Below are positions 35,281 to 36,060 of a stretch of DNA of 36,060 nt, one piece after another. Both the position numbers and the translations under genes were made by a program. Source of the stretch: Parendozoicomonas verongulae (lineage in GTDB: Bacteria > Pseudomonadota > Gammaproteobacteria > Pseudomonadales > Endozoicomonadaceae); NCBI RefSeq assembly GCF_009711465.1, contig NZ_SMME01000866.1, forward strand, positions 32,936-68,995. The letters are read 5' to 3'. The notes beneath the pieces were generated by a model, which was not told the origin of the DNA, did no database searches, and saw only the letters and a program-made list of their open reading frames with translations. Position 1 is the first letter of the stretch. Each line of letters starts with the position of its first letter.

Positions 35281-36054
35281 ATGCTCCAATGTCTGCGCAG
35301 GGAACCTGCAGATCACTTCCGTACCCGGCAAGTCAGCCTGAGCGCAGAGGGAGAACTCTGCGCTTACGGCGCCCCCCTTTCTTTTGATGATGTTCAGGCT
35401 CTGCGTCAGAAAGGACGTATTGAAGAGAAGGATGGCAAGCGTGTATTTGCCAACCTGGGTGTTTCCCTCCAGCTGATTGTCTCTTGTGCTTCCCGCAGAG
35501 CTCTGGTGCTTGTGGAACAGCGGGGCGTGCTCAAACTGGTATCGGGTTATGTGCCGCAAGAGCATCTGGATAACCCGCTCACAACGGCATGGGCCGAGTT
35601 AATGGAAGAGGTTTTACCGTTTGTGGGTGGGCAGTGCCACGGGTTCTCTGTTGCAGGATGCCCACTGCCTGACCCTTACTCTCTGGAGCGCCTTCCTTCA
35701 CTGTCAGTGAGGCAAGGACACCCACTGTTTGAGAGTGGGCTTTGCATTCGTTCAACCCGTTGGCCAGTAAAAGGATACATTCACGAACCAACGGCCAGTT
35801 TGCAGCTTGTTTACCCTGTTGAAGTGGCGTTACCGGAACATGTGACTCTGCTTCATGTGGAGGACACCTTTGATACCACAACTGATGAGCTGCTCAGTAT
35901 TCTGCAGGATGATTCTTATGTTGTGTTGATGGCTCTGGATGAAAACAATCAGACCACAGATGAACTCTTCACGTTACAAAATGGTGAATGGCTTCCTTTT
36001 GATCGAGGAGACTTGCAGTTTTCTGAATTTTTTATTGGTCTCTCTCAAGGTTAA
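35281..36054 (+). CDS. Nudix-like protein with degenerate box
   Basis: A 257-residue protein. Residues 89-113 resemble a Nudix box: G89, E94, then AELMEEVLP (105-113), keeping the three glutamates (E106, E109, E110) that bind Mg2+. The arginine is Ala, the glycine is Leu, and the spacing between E94 and the glutamates is three longer than normal. It may be an inactive or altered Nudix-fold protein. The start ATG directly follows the aldo/keto reductase stop, implying coupled translation. The gene ends six bases before the window edge. Alternative: unrelated fold with chance similarity. Confidence 0.65.
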   Translation: MLQCLRREPADHFRTRQVSLSAEGELCAYGAPLSFDDVQALRQKGRIEEKDGKRVFANLGVSLQLIVSCASRRALVLVEQRGVLKLVSGYVPQEHLDNPLTTAWAELMEEVLPFVGGQCHGFSVAGCPLPDPYSLERLPSLSVRQGHPLFESGLCIRSTRWPVKGYIHEPTASLQLVYPVEVALPEHVTLLHVEDTFDTTTDELLSILQDDSYVVLMALDENNQTTDELFTLQNGEWLPFDRGDLQFSEFFIGLSQG

Positions 36055-36060
36055 AACCAC

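Overview
The window looks like chromosomal DNA of a marine or host-associated gammaproteobacterium (Oceanospirillales/Pseudomonadales side, possibly Endozoicomonas-like). Three things point there: long stretches of gene order I recall from Pseudomonas and E. coli (rppH-ptsP ... TSUP-lgt-thyA; tolC divergent from yqiB-cpdA; waaA next to an FAD oxidoreductase and an aldo/keto reductase), proteobacterial protein types throughout, and lineage-specific orphan proteins and a short interspersed palindromic repeat. The genus is inference; gammaproteobacterial placement is firm. No tRNA, rRNA, CRISPR array, transposase or phage gene was seen.

Layout. 1-2600: a PhnZ-type phosphonate oxygenase, an orphan 333-residue protein, a ~200 bp palindromic repeat element, and a HAD-IB phosphatase. 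2800-12700: housekeeping block rppH, ptsP (nitrogen-PTS enzyme I), an orphan 561-residue protein, a GMC oxidoreductase, an NRDE/TANGO2 protein, a TSUP permease, lgt and thyA. 12700-17800: a complete sucrose PTS operon (scrK-scrA-scrB-scrR) behind a double operator that fits a Cra/ScrR-type LacI regulator. 17800-21350: a nitric-oxide-stress module, nsrR divergent from hcp-hcr, with two NsrR-like sites, an FNR-like site, a large hairpin between hcp and hcr, and a strong terminator. 21400-27530: a distant GalT/HIT-fold protein convergent with a minus-strand group (heme-oxygenase-like protein with a signal peptide, Na/Pi-cotransporter family protein, DUF4202), followed by a glutamate/aspartate-type symporter. 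27600-33100: a YbfF esterase, a small basic/acidic protein, cpdA and yqiB, tolC, and waaA sharing a bidirectional terminator with tolC. 33270-36054: a tightly packed FAD oxidoreductase - aldo/keto reductase - degenerate Nudix-like operon.

How they work together. Sucrose is imported and phosphorylated by ScrA, cleaved by ScrB to glucose-6-phosphate and fructose, and the fructose is phosphorylated by ScrK; ScrR is the likely local repressor. Hcp with its reductase Hcr handles NO-related stress under NsrR. RppH and PtsP act in RNA decay and nitrogen-PTS signalling, while Lgt, WaaA and TolC serve the cell envelope. The most unusual item is at 25139-26053: a predicted exported protein that aligns along its C-terminal two thirds with heme oxygenases, keeping the proximal histidine and the GDL segment but lacking the usual glycine pair of the distal helix. 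It lies downstream of a copy of the interspersed repeat.
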